64,000 nt of DNA from Pacificoceanicola sp049341065 (GTDB lineage Bacteria > Pseudomonadota > Alphaproteobacteria > Rhodobacterales > Rhodobacteraceae), in assembly GCF_049341065.1 (NCBI RefSeq), contig NZ_JBMPIX010000002.1, forward strand, positions 186,001 to 250,000, in the 5' to 3' direction. Both the position numbers and the translations under genes were made by a program. Numbering within the stretch: the stretch's first letter is position 1; each line of letters begins with the position of its first letter. Below the pieces are notes generated by a model, which did no database searches, was not told where the DNA came from, and worked only from the letters and a program-made list of their open reading frames with translations. Of this stretch, positions 27,277 to 37,100 are shown one piece after another.

Positions 27277-27969
27277 ATGAATATCCTTTGGCTGGGCCAC
27301 GGTTCGTTCCGTATCGAGATTGGAGATCAGATCCTGCTGGTCGATCCGTGGATCAACGGTAATCCGATGATGGAAGGGCAGGACAAAGAGGCAGCGATCG
27401 CGGGCGCCACGCATATCCTTGTGACCCATGGCCATTTCGATCACACGCAGGACATTGTCGAAATCAGCCAGAAAACCGGTGCCCCCGTTTCGGCCATCTA
27501 TGAGCTGGCCAATTACCTGCATGGGCAGGGCGCGACCGAGGGCAATGCCTTTAACAAGGGCGGCACGATCACGCTGGGCGATGTGACGGCAACGATGGTC
27601 CCGGCCTCGCATTCCTCGTCGATGAGTGCCGATGGCAAGCCGATGTATACCGGGATGGAAACCGGCTTCGTGATCTCGGGCGAAGGCAAGACGCTGTATT
27701 TTTCGGGCGACACGACGATCATGGCCGACATGGACTGGATAGGCGACTATTTCCAGCCGGACATCGGCATCCTGTCGGCGGGCGGCTATTACACGATGGA
27801 CATGAAGGGCGCGGCCTATGCGGCGAAACGCTATTTCAACTTCAAGACGGTGATCCCCTGCCACTACCGCACCTTCCCGGCGCTGGAACAATCCGCCGAG
27901 GCGCTGGCCGCCGGGCTTCCGGGGGTCGACGTGATCGAGCCGCAGGTCTTGCAGGCGATCACACTTTAA
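27277..27969 (+). CDS. Metal-dependent hydrolase, UPF0173 / metallo-beta-lactamase fold
   Basis: A 230-residue metallo-beta-lactamase-fold hydrolase. It starts MNILWLGHGSFRIE and shows the metal motif THGHFDHTQD (HxHxDH), then PASHSSSM and YFSGDTT with the bridging Asp, and a C-terminal CHYRTFP in place of the usual last His. It matches the UPF0173 (YtkL-like) family; the substrate is unknown. GAGGAGAG just upstream is a good ribosome site. It is monocistronic. Confidence 0.9.
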   Translation: MNILWLGHGSFRIEIGDQILLVDPWINGNPMMEGQDKEAAIAGATHILVTHGHFDHTQDIVEISQKTGAPVSAIYELANYLHGQGATEGNAFNKGGTITLGDVTATMVPASHSSSMSADGKPMYTGMETGFVISGEGKTLYFSGDTTIMADMDWIGDYFQPDIGILSAGGYYTMDMKGAAYAAKRYFNFKTVIPCHYRTFPALEQSAEALAAGLPGVDVIEPQVLQAITL

Positions 27970-27979
27970 CGCGCGCCAC

Positions 27980-28013
27980 GGTGAATGGGTTTGGGGCAGG
28001 AAATCCATTCACC
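27980..28013. repeat. 13-base inverted repeat (GGTGAATGG type)
   Basis: GGTGAATGGGTTT (27980-27992) pairs with AAATCCATTCACC (28001-28013) through one G-T pair, with an 8-base loop. It lies between two convergent genes. It closely resembles the longer palindrome at 48214-48250, so the two appear to belong to one dispersed family of intergenic hairpins. No T tract follows on the plus strand. Confidence 0.65.
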
Positions 28014-28042
28014 GCAAACGTCCCCAGAAGCGCGACAAGGCG

Positions 28043-28579
28043 TCAGGGTATCATCGCGCCTTTTCGGTCGAACGTCGCGGTGTCGGCGGTCAGATCGTCA
28101 TAGGTGATCTCGACCTTGATCGTCTCGATCGAGCCAAGCGGGTAGGACTTGTAGATCGCCGTCGGATCATCGGTCATCGCGTTCGGGGCGTTGGTGTCCT
28201 CGTGACAGGCCTCCATCGGCCATTCTTCGGGCGGGCCGCCGTTCATGCTGACATGAATCGCAACAAGGCCGCAGCGCCACGACATCAGGTGCGACAGGTA
28301 CAGCAAATCCTTGCCGTCATATTCGCGCACCGCAATCCAATTGGCGCGGGTCATTTCAAGGATCGGCTTCACTTCGGTTGCGGTGGTGAAACGCCCGGTG
28401 GGGACCTGACTTTCCGCCTGATACCTCGGGGTTTCGGCCGCCACCGCACCGCTGGAGGGGGCCGCCTGCGCGCTGGCACTACTGACACTGGACATGGGCG
28501 TGACGGCGGCGACTTCTGCCTCCTTACCTTGCCCACCGCCAAGCGCCATCGAAAGGACGATCAAGAAAATATCCAGCAT
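28043..28579 (-). CDS. Membrane-anchored hypothetical protein
   Basis: A 178-residue protein. The N-terminus MLDIFLIVLSMALGG is a short hydrophobic segment, followed by an Ala/Ser/Val-rich linker (to about residue 65) and a soluble domain with two Cys (SWRCGLVAIHVSMNG and MEACHEDTNAP). It is probably periplasmic and tethered to the inner membrane. I do not recognise the family. The ATG at 28579 was chosen over a longer reading with a poor N-terminus. It is divergent from the glycosyltransferase-like gene at 28672. Confidence 0.7.
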   Translation of the reverse strand: MLDIFLIVLSMALGGGQGKEAEVAAVTPMSSVSSASAQAAPSSGAVAAETPRYQAESQVPTGRFTTATEVKPILEMTRANWIAVREYDGKDLLYLSHLMSWRCGLVAIHVSMNGGPPEEWPMEACHEDTNAPNAMTDDPTAIYKSYPLGSIETIKVEITYDDLTADTATFDRKGAMIP

Positions 28580-28671
28580 GAAACACCTCTTGCAAATCGC
28601 GGCAGTTGGCGCTTTTGGCGCGTACCGATCCCGCATATAGTGCCGAAAAATTGGCAACGAGCAGACCCAGA

Positions 28672-29688
28672 ATGGCACGAAATCCGGCCAAGCCTCAATC
28701 GGTGAATATCCTGATCGTCGGACAGGCCGGTCGTCTGCAATACGAGGCGATCCTCTTTGCCGCTTCGCTGGCGCACAGCGGAACGCAGATTGGCAAGGGC
28801 AAGGGTTTTCGGCTTTTCGTGGCCGAACCCCAGCCCTCGGCCCTCTGGCCCGGCGATCCGCGCATCAAAGACCCGGATGTGCGCGCGCTTCTGGAAACGC
28901 TCAAGGCGACGATCCTTCCGTTCGAGAACAAGCACTTTGGCGCTGATTACCCCTATGGCAACAAGATCGAGGCCCTGTTGGCCCTGCCCAAAGGCGAGCC
29001 TTTCGTGTTTTTCGATACGGATACGCTGATCCTGGACGATCTGGCATCGGTGCCTTTCGACTTTGCCCGCCCCACGGCTTCGCTGCGCCGCGAGGGTACC
29101 TGGCCCGAACTGGAAATTTACGGCCCCGGGTACACACAGATCTGGAAATCGCTGTACGACCGGTTCGGGCTCGATTTCCAAAGCTCGCTCGATCTGTCCG
29201 AACCCGACGAATACTGGCGCCGCTATCTCTATTTCAACGCGGGCTTTTTCTTTTACCAATGCCCGCAAGTCTTTGGGCAGCGCTTTCTTGATTACGCCGT
29301 TGAAATCCGCGACGACCCGCCCGAAGAGTTGACCCTGCAATCGCTTGATCCGTGGCTGGATCAGGTCGCGTTACCATTGGTCATCCACGCGTTGGGCGGC
29401 GGCAGGGACACCCTGCCCGAAGGCTTTCTGGATGGCGCGGTCAGTTGCCATTACCGCACGCTGCCGCTGCTTTACGCGCGCGAAGATCAGGCGATCGTCG
29501 ATTACCTCGAAGAGATCGCCGCGCCGAACCGCGTCAAGAAAGTGCTCAAACACTATGACCCGTTCAAACGCCTGATCTACCAGAACCGCGGCGACAAGGT
29601 ACGCGGGCTTTTCGATCAAGGCGACCTGCCCCGCAAGGAAAAGGCCATCCGCAACAAGATCAAGCGTGAAGGCTTCTGGTTGCGTTAG
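28672..29688 (+). CDS. Glycosyltransferase-like protein with DxD motif
   Basis: A 338-residue soluble protein. VNILIVGQAGRLQYEAILF opens a Rossmann-like domain, and FVFFDTDTLILDDL carries a DxD motif of the kind that binds a nucleotide-sugar and metal in GT-A glycosyltransferases. YLYFNAGFFFYQCP and VSCHYRTLPLL resemble the acceptor-side region of GT-A relatives. The C-terminus is basic (RKEKAIRNKIKREGFWLR). The sugar and acceptor are unknown, and no polysaccharide cluster surrounds it. The ATG at 28672 precedes the conserved start. Confidence 0.65.
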   Translation: MARNPAKPQSVNILIVGQAGRLQYEAILFAASLAHSGTQIGKGKGFRLFVAEPQPSALWPGDPRIKDPDVRALLETLKATILPFENKHFGADYPYGNKIEALLALPKGEPFVFFDTDTLILDDLASVPFDFARPTASLRREGTWPELEIYGPGYTQIWKSLYDRFGLDFQSSLDLSEPDEYWRRYLYFNAGFFFYQCPQVFGQRFLDYAVEIRDDPPEELTLQSLDPWLDQVALPLVIHALGGGRDTLPEGFLDGAVSCHYRTLPLLYAREDQAIVDYLEEIAAPNRVKKVLKHYDPFKRLIYQNRGDKVRGLFDQGDLPRKEKAIRNKIKREGFWLR

Positions 29689-29740
29689 GTGCGCGGCAAA
29701 AGTCATGGTATTCTGTTCCTTGCGAACAGGAGGATTTGCC

Positions 29741-30895
29741 ATGGACAAGGCTGTGACCGTGCTGGTTGGCACGACCAAGGGATTGTTCTTGCTGCGCTCG
29801 GACGCGGATCGACAGTCATGGCGCACCTCGGGGCCGATGTGTGGCGGATGGGGCATCAACCACGCGCTGGGAGATCCCGAAACCGGGCAGATCTGGGCGG
29901 CAGGCGGTGGCAATTTTTTCGGCGCAGGGGTCTGGCGATCTGAGGACGACGGCGAGACATGGACCCTGTCCAAACTGGCCGATGGCGAGATGGACGAATG
30001 GATGCGCAGCGACCCGGAAACCGCCAAGGTGTTGGGAATGGAGCCGACCCCGCCCGGCCCCTTCAGTGGCGAGGTCGATGCGCTGTGGTCGCTTGGCCGC
30101 GCGAATGGCACGCTTTACACCGGGGGCAAGCCGGGGATGCTTTATTCCAGCAGGGACGACGGCCAGACCTGGGATCGCGTCGAAGGCATCACCAACCACC
30201 CCACCCGCGACGCCTGGACCCCGGGTGCGGCTGGCATGACACTGCACAGCTTTGTCAGCTCTCCCAACGATCCCAAGCGCATGTGGATCGGCATTTCCGC
30301 CGCCGGCGTTTTTGCCACCGAGGATGGCGGCGCGACATGGGAGCGGCGCAACCGGCTGTCCAATGCCGAGGCCTGCGGCCATCACCACCATCCAGCAGCC
30401 CCGCGCGACGGCGAAACCGGGCATTGCGTGCACAATATCCAAAGTGGCGGCGGCGATCTGTTGTACCAGCAAAACCACCACGGTGTGTTCCGGTCCCGCG
30501 ATGGCGGGCGCAGCTGGGACGACGTCACCGAAGGGCTGCCCTCGACCTTTGGCTTTCCGATCGCCGTGCATCCCGGTCAGCCCGAGACCATCTGGACTTT
30601 CCCGCTAAACGGCGACACCGCCGGACGTTTTCCGCCCGATGCCTCGGCGGCGGTCTGGCGGTCGCGCGACGGCGGCGACACCTGGGAGGCCTGCCGCAAT
30701 GGGCTGCCACAGGAGACCTGCTTTTTTACCGTGCTGCGTCAAGCGATGGCAGTCGATGCCCAATCCGAGCCGGGTCTGTATTTCGGCACCAACTCGGGGT
30801 CGGTCTTTGCCAGTCTGGACGAGGGCGACAGCTGGGACGAGATCGCCCGCCACCTGCCCACGGTCCTTTGCGTCGAGACAGTCACCGAAGTCTGA
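29741..30895 (+). CDS. Asp-box (BNR) repeat beta-propeller protein, sialidase-like
   Basis: A 384-residue protein with at least six Asp-box repeats (SEDDGETW, SRDDGQTW, TEDGGATW, SRDGGRSW, SRDGGDTW, SLDEGDSW), which predicts a six- or seven-bladed beta-propeller like sialidases and Vps10-type proteins. It has no signal peptide and no sialidase Arg triad that I can identify, so glycosidase activity is not supported. The His/Asn-rich segment (CGHHHHPAAP, then QQNHHGVF) could bind a metal. AGGAGGA six bases before ATG 29741 fixes the start. The stop abuts the stop of the convergent next gene. Confidence 0.85.
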   Translation: MDKAVTVLVGTTKGLFLLRSDADRQSWRTSGPMCGGWGINHALGDPETGQIWAAGGGNFFGAGVWRSEDDGETWTLSKLADGEMDEWMRSDPETAKVLGMEPTPPGPFSGEVDALWSLGRANGTLYTGGKPGMLYSSRDDGQTWDRVEGITNHPTRDAWTPGAAGMTLHSFVSSPNDPKRMWIGISAAGVFATEDGGATWERRNRLSNAEACGHHHHPAAPRDGETGHCVHNIQSGGGDLLYQQNHHGVFRSRDGGRSWDDVTEGLPSTFGFPIAVHPGQPETIWTFPLNGDTAGRFPPDASAAVWRSRDGGDTWEACRNGLPQETCFFTVLRQAMAVDAQSEPGLYFGTNSGSVFASLDEGDSWDEIARHLPTVLCVETVTEV

Positions 30896-31744
30896 TCAGG
30901 ACATGGCGTGCAGGCGACCTTGGCTGAACACAAACGCCGGGCGCGGCTGCGCATCACCGGGATTCAGGCGGTAAACCATGTCGGACTGCGGGTGCGGTTC
31001 GGACAGGCGAATCTCCATCCACTGCCGAAGCACTTCGATCCCGTCCGAATTGGAGACCGGGACAAAATCCACCGATTGCCGCGACGGCGCTGCCAGATAA
31101 ATCGGCCCGGTATCATGCGCAGCCATGACGTGGCCAATCACCACCGGCGCCAGCAAAAGGCTGCTGCCCAGCCATTCGAAATCGTCGATCTCAAGCGACA
31201 TCATCCCGTGACCCGAGGTGTACATGGCCAGCCCTGTCAGTGCCTTGGCAAAGTTTTCTTCGGCGGCGTCCCATGCCGCGTCCAGTGCGATACCCGCCTC
31301 TTGCAACATGTCGTCCGTGACCATCGCCGTATGCGCCCCTTCGTCCGACATCAGCACCGCGAGGCAATCGCCGGGGCCCGGGCGCGTTACGGGTTCGGCG
31401 CCGCTGCTGAGCGGGAAATTGCGGTGCCGCAGCGCCGGGTACAGACGGTCGCGCGACAGGCTGGGGGCGCCACTGGCCAGTTTGGTGACCATACGGATGA
31501 AATCGCGAATGCGCGCTTCGGCCTCGGGCCTTGGCAATTGGCCGACCAGTTCGGTGGCCAGGTTGCCCAGATGCACCACCCCCGGTTCAGCGCCTTCGCT
31601 TTGGACCAACAGTCGGTTGGGATCCTCCTGCGCTGGCGTGATCTCGGCCCCGATCAGCGCGTCATGCAATCCGGCGATCACATGGGTACGCAGCGCTTCG
31701 ACGGTTTTGAAGGCGGGGGCAGAACGGTGGTAAAATTCGGGCAT
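30896..31744 (-). CDS. DUF1444-like protein of unknown function
   Basis: A 282-residue soluble protein. The central part (PVTRPGPGDCLAVLMSDEGA, followed by HTAMVTDDMLQEAGI) resembles the DUF1444 (YtpQ) family, and LLVQSEGAEPGVVHLGNLA fits its N-terminal region. The role of that family is not established. It has no signal peptide or membrane segment. Its stop directly abuts the stop of the BNR protein (TGATCA shared at the junction). Confidence 0.6.
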   Translation of the reverse strand: MPEFYHRSAPAFKTVEALRTHVIAGLHDALIGAEITPAQEDPNRLLVQSEGAEPGVVHLGNLATELVGQLPRPEAEARIRDFIRMVTKLASGAPSLSRDRLYPALRHRNFPLSSGAEPVTRPGPGDCLAVLMSDEGAHTAMVTDDMLQEAGIALDAAWDAAEENFAKALTGLAMYTSGHGMMSLEIDDFEWLGSSLLLAPVVIGHVMAAHDTGPIYLAAPSRQSVDFVPVSNSDGIEVLRQWMEIRLSEPHPQSDMVYRLNPGDAQPRPAFVFSQGRLHAMS

Positions 31745-31983
31745 GGCTGCTCATTCCATTGTCTGCTCTTTCCCTGGCAGTTTCCCGGTCGAATTGGGCA
31801 GCGGAATGACAGCAAGTGCAAATCTTCGCGGCGAAACAATAGCCGCCGCCACAACTTTGTGTTGGGAAACTGTCCCTGAACCTGAAAGTTGGGCAGGAAA
31901 GCCACCTTTCCGGGCTGCTGGGGCGTTGTGGGCCTGCGTACAATCGCATACCTCTTGGCAAAGACAATTGGAGGGAGGATTCC

Positions 31984-33276
31984 ATGACCGACGGACCAAG
32001 CTACGGCTTTGACACGCTGCAAATCCACGCGGGCGCACGCCCTGACCCGGCAACCGGCGCACGGCAGGTGCCGATTTACCAGACCACGGCCTATGTGTTC
32101 CGCGATGCCGAACACGCCGCAGCGCTCTTCAACCTGCAAGAGGTCGGCTATATCTATTCGCGGCTGACCAACCCCACCGTGGCCGCATTGCAGGAACGTG
32201 TCGCCACGCTTGAAGGCGGCGCAGGCGCGGTTTGCTGTTCGTCCGGCCATGCGGCCCAGATCATGGCCCTGTTCCCGCTGATGGCACCGGGGCGCAATGT
32301 GGTCGTCTCGACGCGGCTTTATGGCGGTTCGATCACCCAGTTCAGCCATACCATCAAGCGCTTTGGCTGGTCGGCCAAGTTTGTCGACTTTGACGATCTG
32401 GACGCCATCGCTGCCGCCATCGACGACGACACCCGCGCCGTCTTCTGTGAAAGCATCGCCAACCCGGGCGGCTATATCACCGATCTCGACGCGGTGGCGA
32501 AAGTGGCTGATGCTGCGGGCCTGCCGCTGATCGTCGACAACACCTCGGCCACGCCGTACCTGTGCCGCCCGATCGAGCATGGCGCGACCCTAGTGGTGCA
32601 TTCGATGACCAAATACCTGACAGGCAATGGCACCGTCACCGGTGGCTGTGTCGTGGACAGCGGCACATTCGACTGGTCCGCCAGCGACAAGTTCCCCTCG
32701 CTCTCGGCGCCCGAGCCAGCCTATCACGGCCTCAAGTTCCACGAGACCTTTGGCCCGCTGGCCTTTACCTTCCACGGTATCGCAATCGGCCTGCGCGATC
32801 TGGGCATGACGCTGAACCCGCAGGCGGCGCATTACACGTTGATGGGGATCGAAACCCTGTCGCTGCGCATGGCGCGCCACGTCGAAAACGCCTCCCGCGT
32901 CGCCAGTTGGCTGGAAAACCACCCGGCGGTCGATCATGTGACTTATGCTGGCCTCGCTTCGTCGCCCTACAACAACCGGGTTTCGCGGATCTGCCCCAAC
33001 GGCGCGGGCGGGCTGTTCACCGTCGCGCTGAAGGGCGGCTATGATTCCTGCCTCAAGTTCGTCGACGCGCTGGAGATTTTCAGCCATGTGGCGAATCTGG
33101 GCGACACCCGCAGCCTTGTGATCCACTCGGCCAGCACCACCCACCGCCAGCTGACCGAAGAGCAGCAGATCGCGGCGGGCGCGGCGCCGAACGTGGTGCG
33201 GATTTCCATCGGCATCGAAGACGCCGACGATCTGATCGCCGATCTGGATCAGGCGCTGAACAAAGCCTCGGTCTGA
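31984..33276 (+). CDS. metY: O-acetylhomoserine aminocarboxypropyltransferase (sulfhydrylase)
   Basis: A 430-residue PLP-dependent Cys/Met-metabolism enzyme that makes homocysteine from O-acetylhomoserine and sulfide (direct sulfhydrylation). It starts MTDGPSYGFDTLQIHAGARP, shows SRLTNPTVAALQERVATLEGG, and carries the PLP lysine in VVHSMTKYLTGNG (Lys210). Length and FDTLQIHAG favour MetY over the ~390-residue MetZ/MetB. GGAGGGAGG upstream is a strong ribosome site. The 239-base upstream region holds a hairpin (31896-31911); I looked for a SAM-II-type riboswitch there and did not find its conserved core. Confidence 0.93.
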   Translation: MTDGPSYGFDTLQIHAGARPDPATGARQVPIYQTTAYVFRDAEHAAALFNLQEVGYIYSRLTNPTVAALQERVATLEGGAGAVCCSSGHAAQIMALFPLMAPGRNVVVSTRLYGGSITQFSHTIKRFGWSAKFVDFDDLDAIAAAIDDDTRAVFCESIANPGGYITDLDAVAKVADAAGLPLIVDNTSATPYLCRPIEHGATLVVHSMTKYLTGNGTVTGGCVVDSGTFDWSASDKFPSLSAPEPAYHGLKFHETFGPLAFTFHGIAIGLRDLGMTLNPQAAHYTLMGIETLSLRMARHVENASRVASWLENHPAVDHVTYAGLASSPYNNRVSRICPNGAGGLFTVALKGGYDSCLKFVDALEIFSHVANLGDTRSLVIHSASTTHRQLTEEQQIAAGAAPNVVRISIGIEDADDLIADLDQALNKASV

Positions 33277-33289
33277 TGCATCTTGTGGT

Positions 33290-33307
33290 GGCGGGGCAAA
33301 CCCCGCC
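33290..33307. terminator. Possible hairpin terminator between metY and the SIMPL gene
   Basis: A 7-pair stem GGCGGGG / CCCCGCC with loop CAAA lies between two convergent stops. No T tract follows on either strand, so intrinsic termination would be weak. Confidence 0.4.
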
Positions 33308-33311
33308 GCCG

Positions 33312-34004
33312 CTATTCGCCGATCTGAAAGACCATCGTCACCTGTCCGCGCAGGGTGATCTCTCCGGCAGCAATCGGCACGCGCGCGGCTTCCATCATTG
33401 CAACGGGCATATCGCGCGACGACACCATGGGCGTCGCTGAATCGGTGATCCTCAGAACCGGCCCAAGTCCAACCCCCGCCGCGCCGGAATAAAGCCGGGC
33501 CTTTTCCATGGCATCGCGCACAGCAAGCCGGCGGGCTTCATCCTGCAAGGGGCGCGGGTCCTGCACATCAAAGCTCAGGTTGTTGAGGCTGTTGGCGCCG
33601 TCATCCAGTACCGCCTTGAGAACATCGCCCAGCCCGTCCAGATCGCGTACCCTGATCGTCAGCATATTCGACGCTTCATAGCCCTGAAATTCGCGCCCGC
33701 CATTGATCGAGCTGTTTTCCCAACGCTCATCCAGCCGCAGCGAACTGGTTTGGATATCCCGCGCCGCGATGCCCATTCCAGTCAGTCGCGCCATGATCGT
33801 CTCAAGCGCGTCTGATGTCTTGTTCATCGCCCCGACGGCTGTCTTGTCCTGCGCCCGTGCACCCAGAGAAATCTGCGCCATATCGGGAACGGCAGTCACC
33901 GAGGCTTCGCCGGTGACGGTCATGGTGCGCGGCGCCTGTTCCTGTGCAATTGCCGCAACGGGCAAGGCAATCATGGCGGCTGCTATCAGGGTTAGGGGAC
34001 GCAT
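33312..34004 (-). CDS. SIMPL-domain (DUF541) periplasmic protein
   Basis: A 230-residue protein with a signal peptide (MRPLTLIAAAMIALPVAAIA, cut before QEQAPRT). The mature protein is a single SIMPL/DUF541 domain: TMTVTGEASVTAVPDMAQIS at its start, GYEASNMLTIRVRDLDGLG in the middle, and EARRLAVRDAMEKARLYSGA. Bacterial members such as E. coli YggE are linked to oxidative-stress phenotypes, but the molecular role is unclear. It is monocistronic and convergent with metY. Confidence 0.92.
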   Translation of the reverse strand: MRPLTLIAAAMIALPVAAIAQEQAPRTMTVTGEASVTAVPDMAQISLGARAQDKTAVGAMNKTSDALETIMARLTGMGIAARDIQTSSLRLDERWENSSINGGREFQGYEASNMLTIRVRDLDGLGDVLKAVLDDGANSLNNLSFDVQDPRPLQDEARRLAVRDAMEKARLYSGAAGVGLGPVLRITDSATPMVSSRDMPVAMMEAARVPIAAGEITLRGQVTMVFQIGE

Positions 34005-34168
34005 GGAAAAGCTCCTGTCGGTCTAAGGTCGACGCACTGTCGCCGCCTCGGCCAAATGCCGCAAGCCCAAGTGACGGCTTTTCTTTTCCTCGGCAAAAGC
34101 TTGCTCTATACTAACCCCCTACAGGAATATGACTCCAACTGCCGAGGCAGGACTGCTAGAGACCGCCC

Positions 34169-37100
34169 ATGGTACCGATTTTCGCGCTCTCCCTTTCTTT
34201 TGAAGGCATCGTGCTCTTGCGCCATATGGATGGTGTGTGGGCAAAGATCGCCGAGGTGGCTTTGGATGCTCCCGATCTGGAGGCCGAAGTTATTGGCCTG
34301 CGCGATCAGGCTCTTGCCCTTGATCCGGAGGGCGCAAAGGTTGCCCTGATCATCCCCAACGAACAGATCCGGTATCTGGACGCCCCCGATCCCGGCGGCG
34401 ATGCCGAGGCGCGTGATGCTGCGATCCGGACGGCGCTGGATGGCGCGACGCCCTATGCGGTCGATGAACTGGCCTATGACCATGCGGTCGATCGTGGACG
34501 CCTGTTGATTGCCGCCGTTGCCCAGGAAACCCTTGACGAAGCAGAGAAATTTGCACGCCAGCACGGGTTCGAAGGCGTGTCCTACATGGCGCAGGCCCCG
34601 GAATATGCCTTCAAGGGCGCGGTCTTTTTTGGCAAAGTCAAAAGCTGGAAAGGCCGTACCAAGCGGCTGCCGCAACCCATCGAAATCGTCGCCCCGAATG
34701 AAGCGGCCCTGACCCCGGTTGCACAGCCCGACCCCGAACCGGAAACCGCCGCACCTGAACAACCCGAGGCTCAGCCCGCGCCAGAAGAGCCGCCCATGCC
34801 CGAGGAACGGCTCGCAGCCGCGGCCCCCTCGGCGGCGCTCCCGGACCCGGTCGTCACGCAGGAGCCCCCCGCCCCGAAACCCGCAGCGGAGCCCGAAGCC
34901 GAACCTGTCCCGGCGCCGGAACCTGCCGAAACGCTCAAGACCGACGCAGAGGCGGACGCTCCGCCTCCTGCACCGGAAAAACCGTCGGGCGACATCCAGC
35001 CGCCCGCTCAGGCGGATCCGGATGTCGGGGCGAACTTTTACTTCTCGACCGTCCGCGCGGCATTGGCCGAAGACGGCGCGGCAAACAAACTGACCAAGGC
35101 GACGCGGCCCGAAGTGCAAACCCGCTTCACCCCAGTGGTCGGGCCGGCAAAACCTGCCGCAGATCCAAACAGCACGCCCAAACCTGCGCCAAATATCAAA
35201 GAACTGGCTGCCCGCGAACGTGCCGTAGCCTTGGCTGCGCGGGTTCCCGGAACCAATTCGGACTTGGGCGACGCGCCGCCCCTGCCCGGCGCAACCGGCC
35301 GCAGGTTTACCCCATCCAATTCGCCCGACTCGAATCTCAAGGGCGCAGCAGTCACCTCGGGCTCGATCGAGGCTGATACCGACAATGCTGGTCAGAAAAG
35401 TGGGGCTGCGGCCGCTGCGAAAAAGTTCCTGACGCGCGGCAGCAAACCCACCGAAAAAGCTGCACAGCCCAAGGACATCCCGCCGCTGGGCAAGCCCGCT
35501 CCGGCACTTGGCGCCAAAGACCCATTGCCCGCGCCCAAGGTCGGTGCGCTTCCCAAAGCCCCCGGCACACCATCCGTTTCGGCGCCACAAGGTCAGGATC
35601 GTGCGCCCGACCCCATCAGCGCCCCGGTTGCCAAGCCCGAGACGGCATCGGCCAAGGGATTTGGCAAAATGGCAGCGCTTCGCGGCGCCTCGCTCAATAA
35701 ACCCGCCCCCGAGCCAGACCCCATCCCTGCAAAGCAACGCAAGGCACCGTTTGCCAAGGTTGCAGCTTTCCGAGGCGGCAAATCGGATAAGTCCGGCGCT
35801 GCAACCCCTGCACTCAATCCGGCAAGCGCGACCGCTCTGACGCCTGAGGACGAAGCCGCGCGCATGACCGTTTTCGGGGCGCGCAATCAGGAAATCGGCG
35901 GCAAACCGCGTTTTCTTGGATTGATGCTGACCGCCGCGCTGCTGTTGTTCCTTGCAGGCGTCGCCGCTTGGGCCTCGGTCTTTTTGCAAGATGGGTTAGC
36001 CGGCTTGTTCCGCAGCAATGACGCCCCGGTCGAGGCGGTCGCGAGCCTGCCAGATACCGCGCAACCGGTTGCCAGTCCCGACCCGGAGACCACCACAACG
36101 CTTGCGGCGCCAACTACGGACGAGCCCGCGAAAGACGTGCAGGTGGCCGCGCTGGAGACTGCGCCAGACGCGGGGCAAACACCCCCTCCGCTGGCACAAC
36201 CTGCGCCGACACAGGCCCTGACACCCGAACAGGCTGCCGCGACCTATGCCGCCACGGGCATCTGGCAGCGCTCGCCGGGCGCACCGATGACGCCGCCAGA
36301 AGATGGCGTGGATGAGGTCTATGCCGCCTCCATCGACCCGGATGTGCAAGAGCTTGACGCCATCGCCCTGCCCGATCCGCTGAACATGGCGCAGGAACCG
36401 ATGTTTCAGGATCCTGGTTTGCCGCCGCCAGCGGACATGGTGTTCAACTTTGATGCGCGCGGCCTCATCAAAGCCACGCCCGAGGGCGGTCTGACACCGG
36501 ACGGCTTGCGCATCTATGCTGGTCTGCCGCCCGCCGTGCCACCAAACCGCCCCGCATTCAATGCGCAGAAATCGCCCGACTCTGCGGCGCCCGACGCCAA
36601 AAATCCGCTCTCAAATACGCGCCCCGAAGCGCGTCCAAGCGATCTGGTTGAACAACGCGAACGTGCAACCCAGACCGGTATTTCCAAGGCGGAACTTGCC
36701 AGTCTGCGCCCGGTTCTGCGCCCTCAGACGGCTCAGGAACAGGCGGTCGTCGATACACCTGAAAGCCCGGCCACCGAGCTTGCCGTCGACAATTCACTGC
36801 TGCCGGTCACCCGCCCCCGTAATATGAGCGCCATCGTCAGCCGGACCGAAGCGCGTCGGGAAGAACAAGAGGCCGTCCAGACAGCCTCGGCTGCTGCGGT
36901 TGCCCCGCGCACGGTTCAGCCCAGCGGCACCACAGCGGGCAGCGTCGCGCGCTCTGCCACGGTGCGAAACGCAATCAACCTCGGGAAAGTCAGCTTGATT
37001 GGGGTCTACGGAACGCCCTCGAATCGTCGCGCATTGGTGCGCCTGCCCAGCGGTCAATACAAGAAGGTCAAAGTCGGAGACACCTTCGACGGTGGCCGCG

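Noticed and set aside
31745..31983. Possible SAM riboswitch upstream of metY
   Set aside because: The region has a GGAAAG/CTTTCC hairpin (31896-31911) but I could not find the conserved SAM-II or SAM-V core, so it is not called.
34720..35860. Low-complexity Pro/Ala/Glu region as a separate gene or assembly artefact
   Set aside because: It stays in one frame through the 1002-residue protein, with codon use like the flanks, and fits a disordered linker.
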